Counted from the stretch's first letter, positions 1 to 8,099 are shown. The stretch: DNA of 64,000 nucleotides from Lachnospiraceae bacterium (GCA_022769005.1 JALEKK010000031.1:1-64000), one strand, 5' to 3'. The notes: generated by a model from the letters alone, not told the origin. Numbers and translations: made by a program.

Positions 1-2
1 GA

Positions 3-2801
3 TACCTTTTTGTCAGCACTGTAGACGGGATCAAAGATCGGAAATATGTACTTAGCCGTCAGGAGTATCTGGATAAATTGAGTGCACCCGGAGCCAATAT
101 TAAAGGCTGTATCGAATTTGTCAGCCTGCAGGATTTGAAGGGATCCATCTACTTTGGCGGAAGATTTGAAAAGCTCTCAGAAGTCAGCGCAGAAAAAGGC
201 TTGACTTGGGATATTCTGATTATTGACGAGGCACATGAAGGGGTAGATACCTACAAGACCGATACAGCATTTAATCACATCAACCGGAAATACACGCTTC
301 ACCTTTCCGGAACGCCGTTTAAAGCTCTGGCCAATGACAAATTTCCCGAAGATGCCATCTATAACTGGACCTATGCGGATGAGCAGAAGAAAAAGCGTGA
401 CTGGGACAACTCCAGCGAACTGGAAAATCCTTATGAGAATCTGCCACGTCTGTCGCTCTTCACGTACCAGATGTCTGACATTATCCGAGACAAGGTGCGG
501 CAGGGAATCGAGCTTGAGGATAACGATATTGAAGAGTATGCATTCGATTTGAATGAATTTTTCAAAACAAATGAGTCCGGGAAGTTTGTCCATGACTCGG
601 ATGTAGACAAGTTTCTCGATGCACTGACGACCCAGGATAAGTTCCCATTCTCCACGCCGGAGCTTAGAAATGAGTTGAAGCACACGTTCTGGCTTTTAAA
701 TCGCGTGGTAAGTGCAAAGGCGCTTGCAAAGAAGCTGGAGCTGCATCCGGTTTTCAAAGACTATGAAGTGATTCTCGCGGCCGGCGACGGGAAGCTCGAC
801 GATGACGACGAAAATGAAAAGTCTTTTGACAAGGTGACGAAGGCCATCAAGACCTATGACAAAACCATTACCTTGTCCGTCGGACAGCTTACAACCGGCG
901 TGACGATTCCTGAATGGACGGCGGTTATGATGCTTTCCAATATGTCAAGTCCGTCTCTCTATATGCAGGCAGCTTTCCGTGCACAGAATCCGTGCCTTTT
1001 TACAGACGGTCAGGGAAATACTTATCGTAAGAAGAACGCCTATGTCTTCGACTTTGATCCGGCAAGAACGTTGACGATTTTTGAAAAATTTGCAAACGAC
1101 CTTATTCCGGAAACTTCCGGTGACAAGGGCGGCTTTGACCGGCGTAAGGAACATGTACGAGAGCTTTTGAATTTCTTTCCGGTATACGGAGAAGACGATC
1201 GGGGTTCCATGATTGAGCTGGATGCAGAGTCTGTACTTACGGTTCCGCGTCATATTCACGCAAAGGAAGTTGTAGAGCGCGGATTTATGTCTAATTTCCT
1301 GTTTACCAATATTTCAGGTATCTTCGGAGCACCGAAAGAAATTATTGATATTATCAATAATATGCAGGCATTGGAGGAACCGAAAAAGCTGAATCCGGTA
1401 AAGGTGGATGAGTACACAACCGCTGACCTTAAATTAAATGACAACGGAGATGTTGAGATTCCGCATGATATGGTAATCGGTACAGCCGCCGATATTTTTG
1501 GGGATAAAGTCTACAGTAATGTGGATAATCGGCTTACACAGGCAGTCTCTGACATTAAAGAACAGTATGGCAAAAAACCTGATTCGAAGCGGGATGAACT
1601 TGCTGAATTACGTGAAAGGTTTTCAAAGCCAATCGCCGGTACGCTGATTGAAACCGCTCGGCAGCAATACGGCAGTGAATTAAGGAAATCAACGCAAAAT
1701 CATTTGGAGCGTAAAATTCAGGAGACAACGGATATTGTTGTAGATCGTGAGTACGGTAATTATAAAATCCGTAATAATCAACTTGAAAATGAACGGAATG
1801 AAAAAATTTCAGAGGCTCAGAAGTCAGGAGCATCCATGTCGGATATTTCTCGTTTGGATGAGGAATATGAAAAACGAAGAAGTGAAGGCTATAAACAGAT
1901 GGTGGAGAATATCCATAAGAAGCTGAACAGTGAAGATACCGCTAAAAAAGCTGCTGAAATAATTGTTGAAACAGTTGAAACAGAAAAGCTGAATAATGAA
2001 AAAGACTCCATTGAGGGAAATATTCGTGATCACCTGCGCGGATTCTCTCGTACCATCCCGGCATTCTTAATGGCTTATGGCGATGAAAATACTACACTAT
2101 CAAATTTTGATTCCATGGTACCGGCAGAAGTTTTTTGGGAAGTTACTGTGAATCCTCAGAATGGGGTAGGCGTGTCTCTTGATCAGTTTCGGATGTTGCG
2201 TGACGGCGGATATTATTATCAGAAAGATTCTGACGGAAATGAAATTCGGGATAATGCCCATAAAAAACACTTTAACGGACATCTGTTTGATGAAGTTGTG
2301 TTTAACGATGCTGTCGGAGAATTTATGAAAAAGCGTAGAGAACTTGCGGATTATTTTGAAGAATCAGTCAAAGGGGATATTTTTGACTACATACCGCCGC
2401 AGAGAACAAATCAGATTTTTACACCGAAACATATCGTAAAGGATATGGTGAATAGTCTGGAGAAAGAGAATCCCGGCTGTTTTGATAATCCGGATGCTAC
2501 CTTTGCCGATCTTTATATGAAATCAGGTATGTACATAACGGAAATTGTTACACGCCTTTATCAGAGCAGGCGCATGAAAGAACTTTTCCCAAATGATGCA
2601 GAGCGCCTGAATCATATTTTCGCGAAACAGGTATATGGCTGTGCGCCGACAGAAATAATCTACAGAATCTGTTTAAGATATATCCTTGGATTCAGCGATG
2701 AGATACATATTGAAAAGAACAATATTAAACTCCTTGATACTTTACAATTTGCTAAGAATGGAACGTTAGAGCAGGAACTTAAGAAAGTATTTAACCTGTG
2801 A
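3..2801 (+). CDS. Restriction-type DEAH helicase with degenerate N6-methylase-like C-terminus (5' partial)
   Basis: The reading frame is open from the first complete codon at 3, so the N-terminus lies outside the window; the TTG at 78 is not a credible start. Superfamily 2 helicase signs: the Walker B box IIDEAH (about 219-236), the SGTPFKAL motif III near 309, and a motif V/VI-like region (GQLTTGVTIPEW to MQAAFRAQ) near 883-990. A charged coiled-coil-like stretch follows (about 1550-2000). The C-terminus has FTPKHIVKDMV, as in N6-adenine methylases of type ISP/Eco57I-like enzymes, but the expected SAM-binding DPACGSG is DLYMKSGMY and no NPPY motif occurs before the stop. It probably belongs to a restriction or defence module whose other parts are off-window. 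Helicase assignment is firm; methylase activity is doubtful. Confidence 0.75.
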   Translation, partial: YLFVSTVDGIKDRKYVLSRQEYLDKLSAPGANIKGCIEFVSLQDLKGSIYFGGRFEKLSEVSAEKGLTWDILIIDEAHEGVDTYKTDTAFNHINRKYTLHLSGTPFKALANDKFPEDAIYNWTYADEQKKKRDWDNSSELENPYENLPRLSLFTYQMSDIIRDKVRQGIELEDNDIEEYAFDLNEFFKTNESGKFVHDSDVDKFLDALTTQDKFPFSTPELRNELKHTFWLLNRVVSAKALAKKLELHPVFKDYEVILAAGDGKLDDDDENEKSFDKVTKAIKTYDKTITLSVGQLTTGVTIPEWTAVMMLSNMSSPSLYMQAAFRAQNPCLFTDGQGNTYRKKNAYVFDFDPARTLTIFEKFANDLIPETSGDKGGFDRRKEHVRELLNFFPVYGEDDRGSMIELDAESVLTVPRHIHAKEVVERGFMSNFLFTNISGIFGAPKEIIDIINNMQALEEPKKLNPVKVDEYTTADLKLNDNGDVEIPHDMVIGTAADIFGDKVYSNVDNRLTQAVSDIKEQYGKKPDSKRDELAELRERFSKPIAGTLIETARQQYGSELRKSTQNHLERKIQETTDIVVDREYGNYKIRNNQLENERNEKISEAQKSGASMSDISRLDEEYEKRRSEGYKQMVENIHKKLNSEDTAKKAAEIIVETVETEKLNNEKDSIEGNIRDHLRGFSRTIPAFLMAYGDENTTLSNFDSMVPAEVFWEVTVNPQNGVGVSLDQFRMLRDGGYYYQKDSDGNEIRDNAHKKHFNGHLFDEVVFNDAVGEFMKKRRELADYFEESVKGDIFDYIPPQRTNQIFTPKHIVKDMVNSLEKENPGCFDNPDATFADLYMKSGMYITEIVTRLYQSRRMKELFPNDAERLNHIFAKQVYGCAPTEIIYRICLRYILGFSDEIHIEKNNIKLLDTLQFAKNGTLEQELKKVFNL

Positions 2802-2940
2802 TATCCGGATTGTAAACCGGCCAAGTCCACAATTAAGCCGGAACATTATCGTCAGTTGATGAATGTAAAATACGGTGTACATTTCGAGTGTATAAGATAT
2901 GGCAGTAAGATAAAAGGCTTACGGAAAGGATTATTAATTT

Positions 2941-3420
2941 ATGTTCAGACCAATGAGAAGGATAAAACAACAGGTTTCCGACGAAGAGTGCATAAGAATC
3001 TTAAAGGAAGAAAAAAGAGCGGCATTATCGGTAATCGGTGATGACGGATATCCTTATACCGTCCCGATTGATTTCTATTATGATGAGTCGGACGGACGAA
3101 TCTATCTGCATTGTGCAAAGACCGGACATAAGATTGATGCAATTAAAAAATGCGACAAGGTGTGCTTTACTGTATGGAATCAGGGTTATAAAACCGAAGG
3201 AAACTGGGAATGGAACGTTACCAGTGTTATTGTGTTCGGGAGAGCTCGATTTATTGACGACAGGAGCTTTTGGGAAGATAAACTGAGAAAATTAACCGAG
3301 AAGTACTATCCGTCCGCAGAAGCGGTTGAAGCTGCAATGCATATTCCGTCGGTTAATGTTGTTCAAATGATGGCAATCGATATTGAGCACATGACCGGTA
3401 AACTCGTAAATGAAAAATAA
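2941..3420 (+). CDS. Pyridoxamine 5'-phosphate oxidase-fold flavoprotein, NimA-related
   Basis: A 159-residue protein of the split-barrel FMN-binding family that includes the 5-nitroimidazole reductases (Nim). The N-terminal half has the family pattern DGYPYTVPIDFYYDE followed by IYLHCAKTGHKIDAI; the histidine in GHK is the conserved one near the FMN site. The length fits the family. The start ATG follows an AAAGGA-type site. It stands alone, 140 bases after the helicase gene and ahead of a small hypothetical gene, so context says nothing about substrate. Binding of flavin is expected from the family; nitroimidazole reduction is not shown. Confidence 0.8.
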   Translation: MFRPMRRIKQQVSDEECIRILKEEKRAALSVIGDDGYPYTVPIDFYYDESDGRIYLHCAKTGHKIDAIKKCDKVCFTVWNQGYKTEGNWEWNVTSVIVFGRARFIDDRSFWEDKLRKLTEKYYPSAEAVEAAMHIPSVNVVQMMAIDIEHMTGKLVNEK

Positions 3421-3466
3421 ATATCATTAGTATTTATAATTAAATCATGTATTAAAGGTAAAGAAA

Positions 3467-3727
3467 ATGATCAAATATTATTCACTAAAGAATAAGCTTC
3501 TTGTTAAAGGTGATGTACTGAGCCCAAAAGGCGGATTGGTCGAAAATGCATTTGTTTACAGGGACGGTAATTGGCAAGAGGTGAACCCCGATATAATAAA
3601 TGACAGAATAATCGGTTTCGATCCGTTTGACGACAGTATTTACGGTATGGGAAATGCTGAAATTATGGATGAACTTCAGGAAATAAGTGAAGAAGAAGCG
3701 AATAATCTTATTAAAGGAAGGGAATAA
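3467..3727 (+). CDS. Small hypothetical acidic protein upstream of niaR
   Basis: An 86-residue acidic protein that I do not recognise. The N-terminus (YYSLKNKLLVKGDVLSPKGG) and the phrase ENAFVYRDGNWQEV look like a small beta-rich domain, and the C-terminus is acidic (DELQEISEEEAN). It has no membrane segment or cysteine. A purine-rich site (AAAGG) precedes the ATG. Its TAA overlaps the ATG of the NiaR-like gene by one base, so the two are almost certainly cotranscribed and translationally coupled. The coupling is the main evidence that it is a real gene. Confidence 0.6.
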   Translation: MIKYYSLKNKLLVKGDVLSPKGGLVENAFVYRDGNWQEVNPDIINDRIIGFDPFDDSIYGMGNAEIMDELQEISEEEANNLIKGRE

Positions 3728-4242
3728 TGAGCAACAGAAAAATCGTCATTTTAGAGATGTTAAATAAAGCGGACGGGCCGATATCCGCCTCTGACATGGC
3801 AAGGCAATTTAATGTAAGCAGGCAGAGCATTGTGGGTGACATTGCGCTGTTGAGGGCATCGGGAACCGACATTACCGCAACATCAAGAGGATATGTTCTT
3901 ACGGAGAAAATGTTTGAAGACCACATATATGTGGGAACACTGGTATGTGACCACGGAGACGATCGTTTGGAAGAGGAATTGTATACGATTGTTGACATGG
4001 GGGGAGTGGTAATGGATGTAAGCATAGAGCATGCCATATACGGAGAACTTACGGGCAGGTTGGAATTATCATCCAGATATGATGTGGATATGTATTTAAA
4101 AAAGGTTTCAGAAAACAAAAGCGCAGCGCCCATAAGCAGACTTACGGGCGGAAAACATATGCATCGCATAGGATGCAAAAGCAGGGAAATATTTGACCGC
4201 ATTAATAAGAAATTATGCGATGCGGGAATTGCCGTAATGTAA
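3727..4242 (+). CDS. niaR: NiaR-type transcriptional repressor of niacin/NAD genes (HTH_11 plus 3H domain)
   Basis: A 171-residue regulator. Residues 1-60 are a winged helix (ASDMARQFNVSRQSIVGDIALLR, with the recognition helix at NVSRQSIVGDI). The rest is the 3H domain, named for three conserved histidines; here candidates lie in VCDHGDD, SIEHAIYG and GGKHMHR. In Firmicutes, NiaR (YrxA) uses nicotinic acid as co-repressor to control NAD synthesis and niacin uptake. The next gene is a nicotinamidase-type hydrolase with a palindrome in its promoter, which fits a local NiaR target. The start is fixed by a GGAAGGG site and a one-base overlap with the preceding stop. Confidence 0.85.
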   Translation: MSNRKIVILEMLNKADGPISASDMARQFNVSRQSIVGDIALLRASGTDITATSRGYVLTEKMFEDHIYVGTLVCDHGDDRLEEELYTIVDMGGVVMDVSIEHAIYGELTGRLELSSRYDVDMYLKKVSENKSAAPISRLTGGKHMHRIGCKSREIFDRINKKLCDAGIAVM

Positions 4243-4244
4243 AT

Positions 4245-4282
4245 ACACATATATTTATAAATTTATTTATAAATATATGTGT
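4245..4282. repeat. 38-bp AT-only palindrome between niaR and the nicotinamidase gene
   Basis: Positions 4245-4259 are the exact reverse complement of 4268-4282. The symmetry runs to the centre (4263/4264) with only the central pair unmatched. The arms are nearly pure A/T and no T-run follows, so it is a poor intrinsic terminator. It lies 12 bases upstream of the TTGACA of the next gene and could be an upstream operator or a cruciform-prone element. Confidence 0.6.
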
Positions 4283-4293
4283 TAACATATGTC

Positions 4294-4334
4294 TTGACAC
4301 ATAACTGTCATATGCTAAACTATATGACAGTTAT
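4294..4334 (+). promoter_or_regulatory. Promoter with embedded perfect palindrome, candidate NiaR operator
   Basis: TTGACA at 4294-4299 and TAAACT at 4316-4321 (16-base spacer) form a likely promoter. A perfect inverted repeat with 13-base arms, ATAACTGTCATAT at 4301-4313 and its complement at 4322-4334, separated by 8 bases, covers the spacer and the -10. Binding there would block polymerase. The repressor gene immediately upstream and the nicotinamidase-type gene downstream make NiaR the likely ligand, but the sequence match to known NiaR boxes was not tested. Confidence 0.65.
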
Positions 4335-4383
4335 TATTGTTGTGCCTGTAAAATGGCGTTTATTGCATTACGGAGGTGAATGT

Positions 4384-4929
4384 ATGTCAAAATATGCGGT
4401 AATTGTTGTGGATATGCTTAATGATTTTGTCACGGGAGCATTGGCTTGCGAAAGAGGCAAGGCCATAGTTCCTGCCGTGGCAGAGCTTTGTAATGCGGCC
4501 AGAGAAAGCGGTATTCCGGTTATTTTTTCAAATGACTGTCATATCAAAGACGTGGATAAAGAATTGAAATTTTGGGGAGATCATGCCATAGCGGGAACAA
4601 AGGGAGCGGAAGTTATACCGGAACTTAATGTATGTGACAGTGATTTTATCGTACCGAAGCGCCATTACAGCGGTTTTTTCGGAACCGACCTGAATGTTCT
4701 TTTAAAGGATCTGGGTGTTGATACCTGTATAATTGCAGGTCTCCATACTCACATGTGCTGCCGCCACACCGCGGCGGATGCATATCAATACGGTTTTGAT
4801 CTTGTGATTCCGAGAGAAACCACGGATTCGTTTACCGAAGAAGACTATAATTACGGAATGCGGTATTTTAAAGAAACATACGGAGCAAAGATATGTGACC
4901 TGAAGGATTTGCTTGTTAGTTTACGATAA
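4384..4929 (+). CDS. Isochorismatase-family cysteine hydrolase, probable nicotinamidase
   Basis: 181 residues from the ATG at 4384, chosen because GGAGGTGA (4372-4379) sits just upstream; the frame extends to a GTG at 4279, but that would translate through the promoter. The catalytic triad of the family is visible: D10 in VVDMLNDF, K92 in VPKRHYSGF, and C125 in HTHMCCRHTA. Histidine/aspartate residues around 51-67 could bind metal as in nicotinamidases. Nicotinamidase converts nicotinamide to nicotinate for NAD salvage. Placement directly after NiaR and behind a palindromic operator supports that function over other isochorismatase-like hydrolases. Confidence 0.75.
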   Translation: MSKYAVIVVDMLNDFVTGALACERGKAIVPAVAELCNAARESGIPVIFSNDCHIKDVDKELKFWGDHAIAGTKGAEVIPELNVCDSDFIVPKRHYSGFFGTDLNVLLKDLGVDTCIIAGLHTHMCCRHTAADAYQYGFDLVIPRETTDSFTEEDYNYGMRYFKETYGAKICDLKDLLVSLR

Positions 4930-4949
4930 AAATATTTTGTTATATATGT

Positions 4950-4971
4950 GGCGCCCGTCGATTCGGGCGCC
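4950..4971 (+). terminator. GC-rich hairpin after the nicotinamidase gene
   Basis: GGCGCCCG (4950-4957) pairs with CGGGCGCC (4964-4971) around a 6-base loop, 20 bases after the stop. The following tract is T-poor (CCGTGTTGTTG), so it may act with the second hairpin downstream. Confidence 0.55.
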
Positions 4972-5031
4972 CCGTGTTGTTGTCGATAATTTACGGCAAA
5001 AAGATAAAATTTAATAATGTATATTATGCAC

Positions 5032-5077
5032 ATTAAAGGCTGTTTCGTCCGTATGGACGGAGCAGCCTTTAATTTTG
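5032..5077 (+). terminator. Second hairpin, probable intrinsic terminator
   Basis: ATTAAAGGCTG at 5032-5042 pairs with the region ending CAGCCTTTAAT at 5073. An inner CGTCC/GGACG stem forms the tip, and a short T-run follows. It closes the niaR-nicotinamidase unit before the next promoter. Confidence 0.65.
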
Positions 5078-5106
5078 GGAAAATGTAATTATCCGAATTG
5101 CTCCTA

Positions 5107-5157
5107 TTGAAATTATTATAAAAAAGTTATATTATAGATGTAACAATTATAATTACA
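5107..5157 (+). promoter_or_regulatory. Promoter plus TGTAAC...TTACA element ahead of the sirtuin operon
   Basis: TTGAAA (5107-5112), a 17-base spacer and TATTAT (5130-5135) give a good promoter. Just downstream, 5139-5157 reads TGTAACAATTATAATTACA, with TGTAA and TTACA as inverted ends. Thirteen bases of it (TGTAACAATTATA) recur at 32618 upstream of the methyltransferase-ABC operon, so it may be a shared operator. Confidence 0.6.
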
Positions 5158-5227
5158 ACAAAAAATATAAAACACAGGTTTTTATTAAGTTTAAAATGTT
5201 TACATAAATCATTTACGGGGAATTATT

Positions 5228-5848
5228 ATGGAATATACGGATTATCTTAAGATAATATCAAATGACATTCACAGGACGATTGTTGCAACGGTTGATGACG
5301 AGGGACTTCCGGTTACTTCCGCAATAGATATGATGGACAGTGATGAAAAAGGACTTTATTTTCTTACGGCAAAGGGGAAGAATTTTTATGATCGTCTGAA
5401 GAAACGCGGGTATCTTGCACTTACGGCAATGAAAGGAGAGGATACCATGAGCAGTGTTGCCGTGTCGGTTAGGGGAAAGGTAAGAGAACTGGGCTATGAA
5501 AGGATACCGGAACTGTTTGATAAGAATCGTTATATGTATGAGATTTATCCTACGGAGGAATCAATGCATGCGCTGACGGTGTTTCAAATATATGAAGGCA
5601 CGGGAGAATACTTTGATCTGTCAAAAAAGCCTATTGAGAGATCTTCTTTTGCCTTCGGCGGAGGTGTAAATAAAGAAAGCGGATATTTTATAACCGACAG
5701 ATGCGTGGGTTGCGGAAGGTGCGTATCCGTATGTCCTCAAAACTGTATTATCCAAGACAAATTGCCGTTTGTAATAATACAGGAAAACTGCCTGCATTGC
5801 GGTAATTGTTTTAAAGCCTGCCATGCGGAGGCTGTTGAAAGAAGGTGA
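5228..5848 (+). CDS. PNPOx-fold flavoprotein fused to a 2x[4Fe-4S] ferredoxin domain
   Basis: 206 residues. Residues 1-125 are a pyridoxamine 5'-phosphate oxidase-like split barrel (RTIVATVDDEGLPVTSAID, then a lysine/asparagine-containing GKNFYDRL), expected to bind FMN. Residues about 150-206 carry two ferredoxin clusters: CVGCGRCVSVCP and CLHCGNCFKACH. Such fusions are found in anaerobes and probably pass electrons between ferredoxin and flavin. It is the first gene of an operon; its stop overlaps the upstream part of the SirTM start region, so it is cotranscribed with the sirtuin and macrodomain genes. Its substrate is unknown. Confidence 0.8.
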   Translation: MEYTDYLKIISNDIHRTIVATVDDEGLPVTSAIDMMDSDEKGLYFLTAKGKNFYDRLKKRGYLALTAMKGEDTMSSVAVSVRGKVRELGYERIPELFDKNRYMYEIYPTEESMHALTVFQIYEGTGEYFDLSKKPIERSSFAFGGGVNKESGYFITDRCVGCGRCVSVCPQNCIIQDKLPFVIIQENCLHCGNCFKACHAEAVERR

Positions 5849-5853
5849 ATAAT

Positions 5854-6864
5854 ATGACATCGAATGATAAAATAAATGTCGGCAATTTTATGCCTGACGG
5901 GTACAGAGAAACGATACAAAAGGGCATTGAAGGAGTGAGAAGATTCAGCGGGAAAATAAGTTTAGGAAGCGGAGAGCTTTCATCCCTGACAGAGAAATTG
6001 AAAAATGAAGTTGAACATGCAGATGCTATTGTTATCGGAGCAGGGGCCGGGCTTTCCGCCTCTGCCGGATTTACTTACTCTGGAGAGCGTTTTAACCGAT
6101 ATTTTTCTGATTTTGCTTTAAAATTCGGAATAAGGGATATGTATTCCGGCGGGTTCTATCCTTTTCCGAATGATGAAACACGTTGGGCATGGTGGGCGAG
6201 ACATATATATTTTAACAGATATGTTGAAGCTCCGAAGCCTGTTTACAACGAATTGTACAATATTGTAAATGACAGAAATTATTTTGTAATAACCACAAAC
6301 GTTGACAGCATGTTCCTAAAGTCCGGCTTCGACGATAACCGCCTTTTTTGTACACAGGGGGATTACGGTTTGTTTCAGTGCCTGAATCCCGATATAAAAT
6401 ATACTGTTTCCAATGAAGAATGGGTAATGAAGGCCATGGAAGCCCAGGGATTTGTGAAAGATGAAAACGGCGTGTTTGTCGTGCCTGCGGACGGAAAAAT
6501 TGAAATGTCACTTCCGTCAGACTTAATTCCTAAGTTTGATGACGGGAAAAGTGATGTAACGATGAATTTGAGAGTGGATGACTCATTTCTTGAAGATGAA
6601 AAATGGAAAAAGTCGTCGGCGGCTTATTCTGAATTTTTAAGACGTAATGAAAACGGCCATGTATTATATTTGGAGTTGGGAGTCGGATCCAATACTCCGA
6701 TTATAATCAAGTATCCGTTTTGGGAGATGACTTATGCAAACGGAAAGTCTGTATATGCATGTATAAACTTAGGTGAAGCGCTCTGTCCCCAGGAAATTAA
6801 TGAAAGATCCATATGTATTGACAATGATATCGGAGCAGTACTGCATGAATTAAAATGCAGATGA
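5854..6864 (+). CDS. SirTM (class M) sirtuin, candidate protein ADP-ribosyltransferase
   Basis: 336 residues from the ATG at 5854, six bases after GAAGG; a GTG at 5845 is the alternative. The Rossmann NAD site is GAGAGLSASAGF (62-73). Instead of the deacetylase catalytic histidine it has TTNVD (N149, D151) and TQGDY (Q168), the residue pattern described for macrodomain-linked sirtuins (SirTM), which ADP-ribosylate rather than deacylate. The zinc-ribbon cysteines of ordinary sirtuins are absent. The next gene is the zinc macrodomain hydrolase that reverses the mark, the known pairing. The modified target in known systems is a lipoylated GcvH-like protein; no such gene is nearby, so the target here is open. 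Confidence 0.87.
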   Translation: MTSNDKINVGNFMPDGYRETIQKGIEGVRRFSGKISLGSGELSSLTEKLKNEVEHADAIVIGAGAGLSASAGFTYSGERFNRYFSDFALKFGIRDMYSGGFYPFPNDETRWAWWARHIYFNRYVEAPKPVYNELYNIVNDRNYFVITTNVDSMFLKSGFDDNRLFCTQGDYGLFQCLNPDIKYTVSNEEWVMKAMEAQGFVKDENGVFVVPADGKIEMSLPSDLIPKFDDGKSDVTMNLRVDDSFLEDEKWKKSSAAYSEFLRRNENGHVLYLELGVGSNTPIIIKYPFWEMTYANGKSVYACINLGEALCPQEINERSICIDNDIGAVLHELKCR

Positions 6865-6877
6865 AAGGCGGTGTTTG

Positions 6878-7663
6878 ATGACACAGGACGAAAGAAGAAT
6901 ATGGCTGATAAATTATTTATTGAAAGAGCGTGATATGCATAAATCTCATGAGCTTCCGCATGGAAGAGATGAACAGAGACAGCTTCTCAGGTCGCTTATG
7001 AATATCAGAATGCCGATGCCGGTATCTGAGGAGTTTATATTAATTCAGGATCAATATTTGAGGGAGAGGAATATCGAACGTGGGATTGTATATGCGGATG
7101 ATCTTGAGCCTGTAAGTTCAGATAAAAGTATATATATCAGACAGGGTGATATTACGACTTTGGCGTGCAACGCCGTTGTAAATGCGTGTAACAGCCGTAT
7201 GCTCGGGTGTTTTCAGCCGATGCATTCATGTATCGATAACTTTATTCATACATATGCGGGTGTCGAATTAAGACTTAAAATGAATGACATTATGAAGGCT
7301 CAGGGGCATGATGAACCTACGGGACATGCGAAAATTACACCGGGGTATAATCTTCCTGCGAAGTATATTATTCATACGGTGGGACCTGTTGTTTATGGGT
7401 GGCTGACACGTGAAAATGAGGAAGAGCTGGCATCATGCTACACTTCCTGTCTGAATATTGCCGCAGAGAACGGCGTGGATAGCATTGCTTTCTGTTGTAT
7501 TTCGACGGGTGTATTCATGTTCCCGCAGGACAAAGCGGCGGAGATTGCGGTTTCAACGGTTAAAAAGTGGCGGGATGAGCATTCGGACAGCTGTATAAAA
7601 AAGATAATTTTTAACGTATTTAAGGACAGCGATTTGAATATATATAAAAATATTCTTGGTTGA
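6878..7663 (+). CDS. Zinc-dependent macrodomain protein-ADP-ribose hydrolase
   Basis: 261 residues. The ATG at 6878 follows AAAGGCGG, only 13 bases after the SirTM stop; a TTG at 6875 is less likely. Residues 1-85 form the helical N-terminal extension typical of the SirTM-linked branch. The macro fold starts at YIRQGDITTLACNAVVNACN, followed by LGCFQPMHSCIDNFIH with the Cys/His pattern that binds the catalytic zinc in this subgroup, then AKYIIHTVGPV and CISTGVFMFP. It should remove ADP-ribose from the target of the upstream sirtuin, making a reversible modification switch. Confidence 0.88.
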   Translation: MTQDERRIWLINYLLKERDMHKSHELPHGRDEQRQLLRSLMNIRMPMPVSEEFILIQDQYLRERNIERGIVYADDLEPVSSDKSIYIRQGDITTLACNAVVNACNSRMLGCFQPMHSCIDNFIHTYAGVELRLKMNDIMKAQGHDEPTGHAKITPGYNLPAKYIIHTVGPVVYGWLTRENEEELASCYTSCLNIAAENGVDSIAFCCISTGVFMFPQDKAAEIAVSTVKKWRDEHSDSCIKKIIFNVFKDSDLNIYKNILG

Positions 7664-7699
7664 CATATTAAGAGAGTGTTATACAAAAAGGTGATTATT

Positions 7700-8029
7700 A
7701 TGGCGGAATTCAGTGATTTTATTAAGATGGATATCAGAGTGGGAACAATAATTGATGCAAAAGTTTTTGAAAAGGCTAAAAAACCTGCTTATAAGTTAAA
7801 AATTGATTTCGGTGACGATTGCGGAGAGAAGAAATCGTCGGCACAAATTACCGATTTATATTCCACGGAAGAGCTTATAGGCAAGCAGGTACTTGCCGTA
7901 GTGAACTTTCCGCCAAGGCAAATTGCCGACTTTATGTCGGAAGTACTTGTGCTCGGTACATACAGCGATGGGGGAGTGGTGTTGATTACACCTGATAAGC
8001 CGGTCAAAAACGGAGATAAACTCGGGTGA
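7700..8029 (+). CDS. csaA: CsaA-like tRNA-binding domain protein
   Basis: 109 residues, a single OB-fold tRNA-binding domain of the EMAP II/CsaA type: FIKMDIRVGTIIDAK at the N-terminus, SSAQITDLYSTEELIGKQVLAVVNFPPRQI in the middle, and LVLGTYSDGGVVLITPD near the end. The ATG at 7700 follows AAAAGGTG; a GTG at 7676 is an alternative without a good site. CsaA acts as a small dimeric tRNA-binding or export-related chaperone in Bacillus. It lies 36 bases after the macrodomain gene in the same transcription unit and is followed by a strong terminator, so it may be the last gene of the sirtuin operon. Confidence 0.85.
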   Translation: MAEFSDFIKMDIRVGTIIDAKVFEKAKKPAYKLKIDFGDDCGEKKSSAQITDLYSTEELIGKQVLAVVNFPPRQIADFMSEVLVLGTYSDGGVVLITPDKPVKNGDKLG

Positions 8030-8064
8030 AACAGTTGATTGCAAAGTATTTCAAAAATATTTTT

Positions 8065-8096
8065 AAATCCCAATTTAATCATTGGGATTTATTTTT
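8065..8096 (+). terminator. Intrinsic terminator of the sirtuin operon
   Basis: AAATCCCAAT (8065-8074) and ATTGGGATTT (8081-8090) form a perfect 10-bp stem with a 6-base loop, followed by ATTTTTC. Confidence 0.85.
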
Positions 8097-8099
8097 CGC

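Noticed and set aside
4279-4383. N-terminal extension of the nicotinamidase-type protein
   Set aside because: It would translate through the -35/-10 and the operator; the ATG at 4384 has a GGAGGTGA site and matches the family's normal start.
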